Below, piece after piece: positions 50,926-63,610 of a stretch of DNA of 64,000 bases. The position numbers and the translations under genes were made by a program. Below the pieces are notes generated by a model, which worked only from the letters and a program-made list of their open reading frames with translations, was not told where the DNA came from and searched no databases. The stretch comes from Chrysoperla carnea. Its lineage: Eukaryota; Arthropoda; Insecta; Neuroptera; Chrysopidae. The stretch is taken from NCBI RefSeq assembly GCF_905475395.1, contig NC_058338.1:3225001-3289000 (forward strand). The letters run 5' to 3'. How positions within the stretch are numbered: the first letter of the stretch is position 1; every line of letters begins with the position of its first letter.

Positions 50926-51611
50926 CATCCCGTTTCTATGGAATATTAAGCGAGTATTTATTTATTAATATGACCTCACTTTCCATGTTTAATACGTTTA
51001 AAATCAGACAAACGAGCGGGTCTACCTAGACAACTACCCTCTATATGTATAAATATTTAATAGGAATCTTAATATAATGAGAATTATAATATTTTTTAAA
51101 TTATATTCATATAAAAATAGTTATGCATTATTATGTCAAGTTATATTATTCAAGAAGAAGAATTAATACTAATAGACCACCGCGATTTAGGTTGATAGTT
51201 TTTATTAAGATTTATGAATTATAGTTATTTTTAATATAGCCAAGTTTTTGCAAAATATGGTTGTTCTCTGATAAAGTTCAACATACCTCAGATTACTGAA
51301 AATTTTTGATTTTATAATTACTGTCCGGAATAAGCCTAGCCATTTCTTCATTTCAGAAAACTTATGTAGTATTACATAGTAGCACTATTCCAGACTATAA
51401 TCTATCTCTGTGTCCAATTTTATCCAGATCAGTTCAGCCGTTCTGGCGTGATTGAGTTACAAACATCCATCTACCCAAACTTTCACGATTATAATATATA
51501 TCAGAAGTCTTTGAAATTTAATTGATTGACGTCGTGTTTTCTGGCATCCAAGAGAGAAGTACGCTGGACTACGTATAAAAGTATACACAGTCCTACTTTT
51601 CAATATAATTT

Positions 51612-51885
51612 TTAGTCCCCGAATTAAAAAAAAGGGGTGTTATAAGTTTGATCGCTATGTGTGTGTCTGTCTGTCTATGGCATTGTAGCGCCTAAACGGA
51701 TGAACCGATTTTAATTTTTTTGGTTTCATTTAAAAGGCAATTTTACGGAGAGAATTCTTAGCTATGTTTCAAGTGCGAGCTTAGAGTTCCGTTCTTGAAA
51801 AAAACTAAAAAATTGACGAAGATATTCAAAAGGCATGACGTATAATTTTAACATATAAATAATTACTATGGAACTAGGTTTTTTC
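51612..51885 (-). repeat. Dispersed repeat X, copy 3 (second half)
   Basis: Reverse-complement match to the second half of copy 2: starts ccccgaattaaaaaaaagg, then gtagcgcctaaacggatgaa and aaaggcatgacgtata. Confidence 0.6.
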
Positions 51886-52275
51886 TTAAAGATGAAGGAT
51901 TTTGGGAGAATAATTACATCCTAATTTTAAAATACCGACCATTATCCGACGCGGGCGGTAACTTTATTTTTTCTATACTTTATACTTAGGTATTCACTAA
52001 AAAAGTGTAATTTGTTTAAAATAGAAAAATTCCCAATATATACTTGTATTTAGATGAATCACAAGTATTTATTTTCATTTTTTTACTACAGTAGTTAATA
52101 TCAAATTACGTAAAAATGAACACACACAAAAAAACAAGAAGTAGGTAATTCAATTTTTATTATTCTCAAGTAAAATAACACCACTCACTGAATTTAAAGC
52201 CTATGACTAATAGATCTAAAGCTAAGCGTATAATTTTACAAAAATTTCAAAAAACAGAAAATTAAAGAGGTGTTT

Positions 52276-52530
52276 AGGTTAGAGTGGCTGTCCCAGGCCA
52301 TCCCCGGGCACTTCTCCATGAACCATTTAGAGGTGTTGAAGAAGGGCAGCAGAGCTTTAACCTCATAGATCTCAACGAACATCAGATCAGAGAGATCGTC
52401 CAAGTAAGGCTGGGTCAAGAGAGTTCATCTCCTCATGGCAAGAGCTGGACAGTGACAGAGAAGATGAGACATTGTTTCCTCGTCGTTCATCCTGTGATAG
52501 TTTCTGAAATAATCGTGATACACTGGTATG
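52276..52530 (-). mobile_element. LINE fragment, third copy
   Basis: Matches the 6,368-6,835 element, including the coding stretch LDDLSDL and FNTSKWFME. Part of the 3' tail (the TTAG...gataccaaa block) is deleted. Open frames on either strand here are fragments of this degenerate copy, not host genes. Confidence 0.65.
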
Positions 52531-53654
52531 AAGATCTTTGGAATGCGTACGATTGTACTCAAACCATATTTGCAGTACTATAAGTGCGTATCTCTGTCCA
52601 TCTAAGATTGGCCTTTTTTAACATATCCTCATCCCCGATGCCTATTGATGCTTGTGCCAATTCTAGCTGGCCTTGTGCTTTTTCTAGCTAGCTTATCAGT
52701 TTCACACTTCTCTGGAATGTCCCTATGCGATAGGTAACTATACAAGATTGATTGATTCTTAAGAAAGACTGCACAGAAGATGGAAGTTACTTATCCTTAA
52801 TCACTCTTGACCTGATGTGATTATTGTTTTGAGTGGAATCATTTCGATTTAGGTATCGATGGGGAAGTTCAAATTTGTTACCTAGAAAATTCTGGCTTTC
52901 ATCCCTTCACCCCCATTCACCCCCACTTTAAAATTTCAAATTGCACTCCCTATCTTATAATGTCTCATTTGAAAGGCATACAATTCGTATCTATTTTTCC
53001 AAGTTTTTTCTGGTCGTTATTTTATCCAATTACACGAAATATATGATAAAAAAAATGTTTATTTGTCTTTAACTATTTACGTGCTTTGTCCTTTCCGTTT
53101 GTTCCAAAATGAATATCAAATGCTACGTCTAGCTTTAGAACTATACATAACTACTTTATAGTAGTGGTGTAATTCATCGGGTTTAAAAACTACTGTTTTT
53201 AATAAGAGGGTGAAATATAAATATGTATAATATTGAATATAATATGATTTAAAAACCAAGTGTACATAGAAGATGGTACACCAGATATAATATTCCCACA
53301 TATACACCCTCAACCACTATACAACAGGAACTTGGTAACCGGTGGTTGGGTCAACATAACCGGGAGCAGGTCATATACAAAGATTTTTATTAAATCTGTG
53401 TACCCTAAATATTTTGTGTGTATTAATATCTAAATATTATGTGTTTTTGAAAAACTGTAATATGAAGGTCTTATAGTAAAGGAGCTGGCGAATGTAAATA
53501 CGCTTTAATTCGATATTTGGGTAACTAAGCAGGAAGGGACATGCTTCTTGCTAGTTTAAGATGGTTAATGTTTTCTTTGCTAAGAGCTGGTAGAAATGGA
53601 CACTCGCACATTAACAACTCTTTAACATTCCCTTTGAAGCTTGCAAAAAATTGA

Positions 53655-53900
53655 TATTTTTTATCTCCAATTTCGATAAAACTCAGTATATAAGGTAATT
53701 TTGACCCAAAAAGTACAAAAATCGGGTGCACTTGATGACTGGTCGAATAGTTTTTGAGATACGGACAGAAAACGATCAAAATATTGTGATATCTCAGAAA
53801 CTCGGCATTAAATGATTACATTTACCTGATTTTTATATTTTTTGGATCAAAATTACCCCATCCCCCGAGTTTCAACCGTTACCCAGAGAAAAGAAGTTTT
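53655..53900. repeat. Dispersed repeat V, copy 1
   Basis: tttcgataaaactcagtata, then aggtaattttgacccaaaaa and gatatctcagaaactc, also at 60,685-60,830. The minus-strand open frame here is repeat sequence. Confidence 0.6.
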
Positions 53901-54645
53901 AACAACTTTTGTTTGAAATATTTTTTCATAAACACCACTGCTTCTGATGAGTAAGAAGAAACGCAAATTAAGGAGAAACTTTTGTGTCAATTATCTCCAA
54001 AAATGTAAAAGATAGGAACTTGAAAACTTGCAAGTAGCTTCAAGTAATGTCTCGTGAAACATTATCGGTAAACCTTCTAGAAAATATTTTAGAAAATCAA
54101 ATAAATGGCAGACCAAATAGTGTTAGTATCTTTAACTTCCTTGTAATTTCTATATAGCACTTTCAAGTGATATTCAACACTTTCTATACAGAGTATTGCA
54201 ACCATTAACTCAATCAATTGTTTTTTTTTCACTACCTACATGGTTATCTAAATAAAAACGTACCACCCAGCTCCTTGATTAAAAATATATATACAGACCA
54301 TCATCAGTTTTAATATAGAAGTTTACCTTGAAAGATTGTACAAGCATTTTATTAAAACAACACAAATATTAAGTAAATCACATTGAAGAAGATGGTTTGT
54401 GATGATGTGGGGGGCGCTTAATGGTATTATTATTCAATGAAATTAACATTTATTTATTTATATTCATGAATTCTTGACCATGCCATTGTTCCTCTGGACT
54501 TTAAGAGTCTAATTACTGTCAACTCTTTGAAAGTAAACAATCCTGACTCTGTTTCTATTCACGTGAAGGTATTAAGATCGTTGGCTCTTGACGTAAATTG
54601 TACGTGCTATCAATTTTAAACTCTATTTTAACCCCCTTCGATATA

Positions 54646-54830
54646 CAGTGGAACCTGGCTAAGTGAGACATCAAGAGCCCTGCAAATTTGTCTCACTTAT
54701 AGAGGTATTCCATTTACCCAGTGTCTCAGATATCCAGATATAAATAAATTGCTGTCTCATTTTCAGAGGGTTCCATTAATAGAGGTCAGAATACAGATTA
54801 TTTGAGTTATAGAGGTGGGATTATTAAATT
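54646..54830 (+). mobile_element. pogo/Tigger-like transposon remnant
   Basis: Starts after TA with CAGTGGAACCTGGCTAAGTG, the terminal repeat style of pogo-type Tc1/mariner elements, followed by degenerate internal repeats of gtctcacttatagagg. No right end or transposase is visible. Confidence 0.5.
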
Positions 54831-54935
54831 AAATAAATTGAGTCTGGCGCGACCCTCGAGGTCCACCCGAAAAACTTCCCAGTATAACTAAAAGTTACAA
54901 AAAGGTCTTGTAAAAATTTTTAGATCATGTTTCGA

Positions 54936-55110
54936 ACATGTTTTGTAGCTTGTGCTGGAACGATCATTATCTCCATAGATAAATGATGAGTTTCATCCAC
55001 TTTTAAGATTCTGTTTATTGAGTTTTTTGGAAGTTTTCTATTGCCATTAAAAAACGGCTCAACCAATTCTGCTGAAAACTCTTTCAGTTCTTAAATACGC
55101 TATTATACGT
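54936..55110. repeat. Dispersed repeat W, copy 1
   Basis: gctggaacgatcattatctc and aattctgctgaaaactcttt occur here and inverted at 62,950-63,130. Confidence 0.65.
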
Positions 55111-56179
55111 CGAATAAGCCCGGTTACGTGTTACTGTCACTGGTTTGCGAGATAATCGAGGTGAAATAGCCCGAACGAACATACGCACACACACAGGCAT
55201 CACATTGAAAAGGTTTGATTCGGATATTAAGGCCTTGAAACCGCGAAAATATGTAAACCTGGAGATTTTCAAAATCGATACCATTACATTAACTTCCTCT
55301 GGGGAGTTTATAACATATAAAATAATAATAAAGGCCGCTATAATCGTGTTGGTTTTTTAAACTCTTTTAATTTATAAAAAAATTATGCAAGCAATGACAT
55401 CCAACACTTTCTATACATGGTATTTCACCAATTAACTCAGTCATTTGTTTGTTTTCACTTGTTTACTTGAAAAATTTAATATTTCAGTTAAAAACTTCTA
55501 AAATTTAGAAAATCGAAAATTTTATTAACCTTTGAGACAAAATAATTGCTCATTTCCTTTTTATATAACCACTAAGATTAAAAAAATGAGAAAGGATTAT
55601 CTAACCAAAATACATGATAACATATTGCTTCTAAAAAATGGCAAAAAAAAAATTCTCTAAATGAGTCAGTTGTTAGAATACAGAAAAAAAAATTAATAAA
55701 GATTTCTACTCTACAATCTTATAAGAAATACACCAACATAGATATATTAAATGTATAATAATAAGTAAATATATAGGGCTGACACCGGATTTCCTTCCGT
55801 CTTATAGTTACAAAAAATAAAAAAAAGATTTTGAATATGTGTATCAAAACGTCTTACATATATTTATTTAGTTATGAGGGATCATAATTTAAAGTATAAC
55901 AGAATATTAATATATATAGATTTAAAAAAACGAATAAGTATTATCAAATGATTATATATGTGTAGGTGTAGTCAAACGATAGCGTAAAAGTTTGTTTTTT
56001 TTAAAATTTGGCTCACGTGAAAAATGAAAGAAAAACTCGCTCCCGGTGTAATCGCGGAAGACTTGATCAGGAATCATAAGTCGATTACTCTCTACACAGG
56101 ACGAGATGAAACAGGTGTACAAGGTTTTCAGATTACTGGCGGTCTAAGCCCCCATACTTTAACTGCGCATGATATCTTT

Positions 56180-56728
56180 TTAACCTCCGAACTAAAAAAA
56201 AGGCGTGTTTTAAGTTTGACTGTGTCTGTGGCATCATAGCGCCTAAATGGGTGAACCGATTTTAATTTTTTTGTTTTCATTGGATTAATCAATTCAATTT
56301 CGGAAAAGGCATGACATAAAATTTTAACAACCGTTAAAACAAACCTGTCTCAAGTCATTTCGAAAAGTGAAATGGTAAAATAATTAGGTAATTCAAAACA
56401 ATAATTCAAAAGAACAAACTCAACTCAAATATTTCAATTTTAATTAAAATATTTCCAAAAATTGGTCCCAAAAAATGATAGCTCTCTAAGTATCCTTTTC
56501 ATCTCATCTGATGTCCTTGACCATCACTTTGATATTGATTTAAGAAGGAGTGTTATAAGTTTAAAGTGTTCATCTGTGCGTCTGTGTGTTTCTCAGAAGC
56601 ATCGTAGTCTCTAAACGGTCGAACCAACTCGATTGAGAACAATTTATAGACAAGTTTCCAAAAATCATTTTACAAGAATTAAATCGCATTTGTCGGGGGT
56701 TTTTTAAATTTTGTAAATTCCACTTGTT
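56180..56728 (-). repeat. Dispersed repeat X, copy 4 (both halves, inverted)
   Basis: The second half lies at 56,180-56,340 and the first half at 56,378-56,728 (catctcatctgatgtccttg; ending tttgtcgggggttttttaa). Same arrangement as copy 2 on the opposite strand. Confidence 0.6.
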
Positions 56729-56750
56729 TCTGATTTTTAGGCAAAATTAT

Positions 56751-57242
56751 TTTTACATGAAGGATATTCTTAAAAAATGAAAAATTCTGGTATAATTACG
56801 GTAAAACATGGTCAGGAATCCTCCTTAGTCGTTTACTCCCTAGCCAGAACAAAACAGGAGGATATCGAGGACAATAATTGGGGCTATCAGATTACACTTC
56901 ACTTACATTGGTCATACTCGGGACTTCGAAATTAAACCTTGTTTTTCACGTGTAGAAACAATTCCATTTTTACATGAAGGATATTCTTATGATAATCGGA
57001 AAGAAAAACTTATGTCTGGTATAATTACTGGAAAACATGGCCAGAAATTCTCTTTTTGTTTACTCCCTAGCCAGAACGAAACAGGAGGATATCGAGGACA
57101 ATATTTGGGGCTATCAGATTACACTTCACTAGGTCATACATGCATTGGTCATTGGTCACACGCGTCTTCGAAATTAAAACAGAAAGTAAATGAAGGACTT
57201 ACACCTTGTTTTTCACGTGTAGAAACAATTCCAATACGCTAG
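56751..57242 (+). other. Tandemly duplicated coding-like segment, one copy open
   Basis: Two adjacent copies start ttttacatgaaggatattct at 56,751 and 56,967. The second copy is open to a stop at 57,242 and reads FLHEGYSYDNRKEK, then GIITGKHGQKFSFC, QNETGGYRGQYLGLSDY and GHWSHASSK. The first copy is the same sequence with frame breaks and a deletion of about 45 nt. A weaker third relative may lie at 56,024-56,150 (MKEKLAPGVI, then DETGVQG). I do not recognise the protein. It may be a duplicated terminal exon or part of a transposon. Confidence 0.4.
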
Positions 57243-57890
57243 CTTGTGATTAGATATTCCCTAAAAAAATGTAGATATATGTTTTAAAAAAAATCAAAAT
57301 CGGTCAAGCATGTGTTTCTTCATGCATCGAAGGTTACGCGCGTATAAGAACTAGGTAATGAATAAAATATTCTAGAATTTAGACAAAAAAAACAATTCCA
57401 AAATATAAAATTTGTTTTATAGGTAATTTAGATTTGTTTTTATAGTCATTTTTATGTTTTAACTTTCATGTACAAACAATTAATGTCGGTAATTAATGAC
57501 TTTCATTAAAAAAAAAATCATGAATTGTATGCAAAAATTAAGAACATTTTATTTTCGGTTTAAGTGCTAAGAAAGTGATAAAGTATTAAATTTTATGAGT
57601 GCATGTCCAGAAAGTATTCAAACGAAACCGTATTCATCTGATAACGTCATGCGTTAGCCTATTATTTTGAAACACTTGTAAGCTCGGAGACAAACATTAA
57701 GAAACAAATTAAGGAATCCCGGCTCTCTAGGCTAATTTATCCCAGAGTTTCAGAATCAATGTAACCTTCGTTAAAAAAGTCTTGAAAGCCCGTCAGTTCT
57801 CGTATCAACTGTTCGGTAGTCTTTATGATAATAGTAATTATTATTATTATCAACAGTTGTCTCAGACACATCCTCAACATTTATTAACCC

Positions 57891-58139
57891 AACACGATTT
57901 CCAATGACAACCTGCTGGACACCTGTCACCAAACTTCAGTAGCACACACCATCAAGCAACGCAAATATGGTTGGATTGGTTACACACTCAGGCGAAACAA
58001 CAGCGTTGCCAAAGAAGCATTTGAGTGGAACCCCCAAGGAAAAAGAAGGGTGGGCCGACCTCGTCATACCTGGCGAAGAACCCTGGAGCAAGAAGTTACT
58101 GAAGAAGGCAAATCCTGGGAAGAAGTCAAGTCCATGGCA
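57891..58139 (+). mobile_element. Second LINE family, ORF2 C-terminal fragment
   Basis: The plus-strand frame reads NTISNDNLLDTCHQ, then KYGWIGYTLRR, then EWNPQGKRRVGRPRHTWRR, then WEEVKSMA. This is the hallmark C-terminus of endonuclease/reverse-transcriptase LINE polyproteins (GRP-TWRR motif). It is followed by a short repeat of aaatata. It is a 5'-truncated dead copy from a family different from the one at 6,368. Confidence 0.8.
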
Positions 58140-58920
58140 CATAAATATAAATATAAAATGGGTCAACTTTTAGAAGAAAAATTTTTGTTAAAAAATTCGT
58201 GGATGATTGTCATGATTGTTATACAGGCAATGGGAATATTAACGCTTTGAAAAGTGGTGAGCAATTATTATTTTTACAAAACGAGTGTCAAGTACACCAA
58301 AGCTTTGCTACCGACTAACAAACAATGTCGAGCATGTATCGAATAGAAATAATTTTGTATGAAATATTGTATTAATATAATATTTGTTCCAAAGATATTA
58401 TATTTCAAATTTTTGATACACATATATTTTTTTTTACATTTTATAATAATAAAAAAAATACACCTATCTATTAAATTAATAATAATTCATTTTATATACC
58501 TTGTTACCTTCTCTATTGTTACATAATATTCGATTGTTAGTTACCTGTATTTTACCAAGAGAGTTACCTATTCATTTAAAAGTACCTAGTTTTTTTTTCT
58601 TTTGTTATTACATTAATTAGTCGACCGTAGATTAGATCTAGATTCTATAAAAAATAATATTTAAAAAAAAATATACAAATCACGATTGTTACTGATCGTA
58701 GGCATTACTTATAATCAATCCATTGCAATCTAATAAAGATAAACGAATTAAAATTATTTTATAAATAATAAAAAGATTGATCATAATTAGATTATCAGAT
58801 ACAGATAGTTAAATAGAAATACTGCAGATATTTTCAAATATATATATTCGTATAATTGGTAATTTTATATAAGGCGGAGTTTATTATATTTATTTATTGT
58901 GTAAAAAATGGTAAATAATT

Positions 58921-59152
58921 TTAAAGTGATTTTTGTGAAATTTTGTATTGAAAGTTTAAATTATTAGACCGAAAGATGACGTTAAGTAAAAGTTCCCTGT
59001 TTTCTCGGTTCAACGACAGAAGAGGTTGAAAAATATATGGATTTGAGATGATACAGTCTACAATTTCTTCAAATAATTTACTGATTGAACTCTTGGATGA
59101 TTTTTTTTTCGCTTTTCTAGAATGTTTCAAAAAACCACTAATTGAAGCTAAC
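58921..59152 (-). other. Possible orphan terminal exon
   Basis: A minus-strand frame from an AG at 59,153 to a stop at 58,921 (about 76 codons) reads GFLKHSRKAKKKSS, then KLFEEIVDCIISNPY and NRELLLNVIFRSNN. The polypyrimidine tract and acceptor look good, but no upstream exon in the right phase was found and the surrounding DNA is repeat-like. Unknown function; may be chance. Confidence 0.2.
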
Positions 59153-59501
59153 CTGGAAAAAAATCAACACACTTTTTTTTTATAGTTTTGGAGAAAATGG
59201 ACACGGGTAAACAGTGATGTTTACGAAAGAATGCTTCAAATAAAATTGTTAATTTTTTGTAGGAATAACTTTAAACTTTAAACTGTTACCGTTTACAAAA
59301 TGGAGATACTTTTTTATTTGATTGAATGAGAAAAAAAATTTCATTTTGAAATTGGCATATCTCGGTCAAATTTAAGCTAGAAAGTCGAAAATAATCGAAA
59401 ATGTTCACAAATACTTCAGTTAGAACTTTTAATTGAATTTTTATATTTGATGCATTGTTTTTTTTTTCAATTTGTAAAAAACTGATTAAAATCCCCAATT
59501 A

Positions 59502-59514
59502 CCCCCCCCCCCCC
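59502..59514. repeat. Poly-C run
   Basis: Thirteen C in a row, exceptional in this AT-rich DNA; could also be an assembly-sensitive site. Confidence 0.85.
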
Positions 59515-60684
59515 GTCAAACGAGTAAAAGTAATTACAGCGTTCGAATTAACATAGAAAAGTTGCAAACATAGGAAACTGAAATTGAATCATATAATGAT
59601 GTAAGTGGCAAAAGTATTGCAATCTGTTATTTAAAATTTTAATTTTTTGCGCTTAAGAAGTTTCTGGGAATCGAAGCTGTATGAAAATGGATTCCATCCA
59701 GTCAGTTTTCCCGTAAATAATCCTTGTTTCCAATACCGAAATACTTTCCATCGAAGCTTAAGCAAAAAATTAAATCATTCTTTTATAGTATTTTTCGGGG
59801 AAATGCGATCTTTGTTTATATCTTCTAGCTGGAAATATAGTAAAAGGCATAAAATAAATTATTTTCTAAATTTAGATAAAAATAAATGTGGAACACCTTC
59901 AGAAGGGTGCTTTTACTTTCAGGTGAAGATTTTACAATTCACAAAAAAAGATTTAATAACACGTAATTTAACTATGTAAGAGTAAAAAATATGAATGCAT
60001 TATTGAGGGTGGAGATTATGGCATTATTATGTATTGTGTAATTATACCTTTTTACTGAAATACACATACTTTTAGGGGATTTGTGTGATCCGGAAGTTTG
60101 CATACCAGAATCTTTTTAACAACAAAAATAAAAAAAGGATAATATATGTGTATAGGTATTATTGCACTTGGCAAAAAACTATAATACCTACTTCTGTGAG
60201 AATTACAGGTTAATGCATAAAATGCAACTGATTAAAAATAAATTTCTTATATTTTAGGGTTCTCATAGTGAATTGTAGGCGTTATATACTTGGGAAGAAT
60301 GTAAAAGGGGATGTATTTGTTTTAAATAGTTTCGTAAAATTAATGAAATATTTGCTCTACGTAGAGTATGGTTTAAAAACAAGTGATTTTGTTTTAGGAA
60401 ACTATTTCAACCAAAAGAAAATAAACCTGTAAATCATTCGGTTGCTATTCCGACAACATTCGCGCTATTTTTTTTAACTCATCTACAGTTTTTAGAAACA
60501 TATTTTTTCTGAAAATGTAAGAATTTATCACGAGATTTTTAAACTTTTTAGATCAAAAATTACCCCATTCACCCACCGAGTTTCATCAAATTCCAAAACA
60601 ATTTTTTTTGACGTTTTTCTCGATTTTTTCAAAGGGGTGTACCCCCTAAAAAATTGCAAAAAATCGAGACATTTTTTTATCAAA

Positions 60685-60830
60685 ATTTCGATAAAACTCA
60701 GTATATAAGGTAATTTTGACCCAAAAATTATAAAAATCGGGTGTATTTGAAGCCTGATAGAATAATTTTTGAGATGTGGACTATAATCGATCGAAATATT
60801 GCGATATCTCAGAAACTCTAGGTGAAATAT
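60685..60830. repeat. Dispersed repeat V, copy 2
   Basis: Same-orientation match to 53,655 onward, with scattered substitutions. Confidence 0.6.
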
Positions 60831-61179
60831 ACAAAATAAGAGCCCCTTAGACGATGAATTTCCGAAAATCCCTTCTCAGTGCTCACTTTACTTAAGGCAC
60901 GTATGTACAAAATTTCAGGTTTCTAAATTTAGCGCTTTGAGCTGGAATAAAAAATATGACAGTGGTTGCAAACATACCGTTGTTATAACTTTCTAGGTTT
61001 GACATCCATTGCAATCTTATGTAATTACATTATAATTGGTAAATAATTTTTTTTTTTTGTAAATAAAACGCAAATCAGTTATTGAACAGCTTAATAATTG
61101 GTTAAATTAAAATATTTGTAAAATATTGCTACAAAAATTAAAATAAGTGAACTTATAATGGCGTGGTGTGATATACATA

Positions 61180-61202
61180 ATATATATATATATATATATA
61201 TA
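61180..61202. repeat. (TA)n microsatellite
   Basis: Eleven or so TA units; a shorter one lies at 62,500-62,520. Confidence 0.9.
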
Positions 61203-61390
61203 GTCCATAATGAATAATGATGAAATCATAATAATATAATTATTTTTATTGAAATTCTTGTGAAACCATACGATCGCTTGTTAGTAGTACCTTTTATACT
61301 AGTCATACATTATAACATGGGAACACTTCATTATCGTCGAAAATATTCGAAGTACCATTCAAAACGCTAAACATTTTGGATTAAGAGCCA

Positions 61391-61700
61391 GGTCAAAAAC
61401 AGTTCGTTGAATTTACTAAAGCTGATAATTTGAGGATTGGTTATAGTAGTTGTGTACACACACACACATACTGCAGTCAGTCAAGCGAACGATAGAACAA
61501 CAGGGGTCAGATATATGCTATCGAAACGGTCAAGTTTTACGTGGTACTAAAATGAATTTACTAATGCTGAAAACTGTTATACGAATTGTATATTGCATAT
61601 AAATAAAACACACATCATACAGTTATGATTGTCAGTCAGTTAGGTGTTAGAACAATGCTGGTCAGTCAACCCTTGTTTATGAACAATAAATAAATAAGAT
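61391..61700. repeat. Dispersed repeat Y, second copy
   Basis: Longer version of the repeat in UGT I intron 3, with an extra 60-70 nt in the middle. Confidence 0.6.
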
Positions 61701-62949
61701 TCATTTATGATTTCCGTGGTTTTTAAATGAATTTATTAAAGCTGAGAAATGTTATACAGCTTGAATAATTTGTACAGAAGTAAGCCTTTCCTTGATCCGG
61801 TTTTCCTAAAAGTATAGCAAGGTAGAACGATTTTATTAGACAGAGAGATTGGACATAGTATTTGACGTCATATACTATTTTTTCCATGAAAACTTCATTC
61901 AAAATTCTGTTTTGCTAGAAAGAAATACAAATAAATCTTTGTGGCTTTTATCCTGGTGATTTTTATATAATTTCTCTGTTGTTTTTACTAACGCTGTTGA
62001 ATGAATGAACTTTTTCTATTCCCCCAATCTCCTTTCTTTCCAATTTCAAGAACCAAAAGCATCGCTGAGATCATTTAGCCTTATTTATGGCTCAATTAGT
62101 GATTAAAGCATATAACTTTGTACTTTTGCTTAGTCAAGCACAGAAATATGACTTGCTCCTCATTCGGGCGAACACTGGACGCTTATCTAAATCTTTGTGA
62201 CGGTTTTCTTTGAGAATTAAAAATAGAAATAGATAGAAAAACCCAACGTGTGCCAATTAAAATGTTTTGGATTCAATTGGTGACAAATTTTGTTAGCAAT
62301 AGATGGTAAAATAACGTGTCGATAGATCGCAAAATTACAATTTATCCACGCTTGAATGCATGACTTGTACGAATAATACAAAATAGGTACATAATCCATT
62401 GAATTTATTGGTGTTTTATAATAAATATTTTTGTCTTCATATTGTATAAGAAGTCTTAATACCTATTGGTGAATGCCCTAAAGTGAAAAGTGGCGGTTAC
62501 TATACTATATATATATATATTATGAAGAGAGGCGAGGTTGCAGGCTTGCATTACCCCTGCACAGTTGTTTTGGCCACTGCTCTGATAGTGACCAGTAAAT
62601 ATATACACAGTACTTTGGGTCAAAGGTCATTAGGTTAGAGCGGCTTTAAAATATATTTATAAAAAAAAAAACGTGACGTGTTTCATTGCTGCCACACGCA
62701 ATCTTTTTATTTTGTACAGAAAAAATTTATATAAATCAGCTCAACTTTTCATGAAAAAAATTTTTAAAATGGTAAAACACTGAATAGATATCAAAAGTAT
62801 TTATTATTGCAGTGCTACGTACAGAGGGTTTCTTAGCTGTTGTAAGGAGAATTGTATTTAAATTCTTGAATTTAATCCATAAATTCCTTTTAGGTAGCGA
62901 TCATAAACTACTTTCAACTCCAACTTTGAAAGCCCTCTCTTCTTTCACG

Positions 62950-63130
62950 TTGCTTACCGAAATTTACGCGTATTTAATAACTGAAAGAGTTTTCAGCAGA
63001 ATTAGTTGATCCGTTTTTTAATGGTAATAAAAAACTGGAAACTGAATAAATAGAATCTGAAAAGTGGATAAAACCTATCACTTATCTAAGGAGATAATGA
63101 TCGTTCCAGCATAAGCTGCAGTACATGTTC
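62950..63130. repeat. Dispersed repeat W, inverted copy
   Basis: Inverted match to 54,936-55,110 (gagataatgatcgttccagc; aaagagttttcagcagaatt). Confidence 0.65.
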
Positions 63131-63610
63131 GAAGAATAATAATCCATGAAGGCTAACAAAACCTTTTTTTAATGTTTTTTAGTAGTGTGGACTACCGGGT
63201 CGCACTCACACGACTTCAGTTCCACATCGACTATGTACTGCCAATTTATTTTAAATCGGTATGAGATGAATATTATAATTTCAGGACTTAATTAATTCCA
63301 CTTTCCAAATTAAACAAACTCCGCGTATTTTTTTTTTAACAGTAGACATATATCACACACAAAAATGAGACCTTACATAAAAGAATTTATGTTATTTGAG
63401 AAATTTTTTTTTATTAATAATAATATTTTTTTTATTATACAATTTTATATGAATTATTATTATTATCTCTTTAATTATCATAAGAGCTAAATTTCTACAG
63501 CGGGTCTTAAGGTGTCAAGCATAACAGCCTACCTGTTTGTTTTGTAATACTAATATTTTTATTTCTGGATAATCGAAAATCAAGATTATCGAATAATTAT
63601 TTAATTATCT

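Larger units (their letters stand above)
58260..63610. other. Intergenic, repeats only
   Basis: Repeat V copy 2, repeat Y copy 2, repeat W copy 2, microsatellites and the doubtful exon at 58,921. No complete gene seen. Confidence 0.4.

Noticed and set aside
53525-53779. 84-codon minus-strand frame
   Set aside because: Lies in dispersed repeat V, repeated at 60,685.
57967-58250. Open frames on both strands over 57,936-58,250 as host genes
   Set aside because: One frame is clearly the LINE ORF2 C-terminus; the others are shadows of it.
59286-59498. 70-codon minus-strand frame as an upstream exon for 58,921-59,152
   Set aside because: The donor phase does not match the next exon (reads into a stop) and the sequence carries repeat-type phrases such as atatctcggtcaaatt.
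59647-59979. 110-codon plus-strand frame
   Set aside because: No family resemblance, no start context, and its first 130 bp are bordered by short inverted repeats (ttttttgc...cttaag), so it is probably a repeat.
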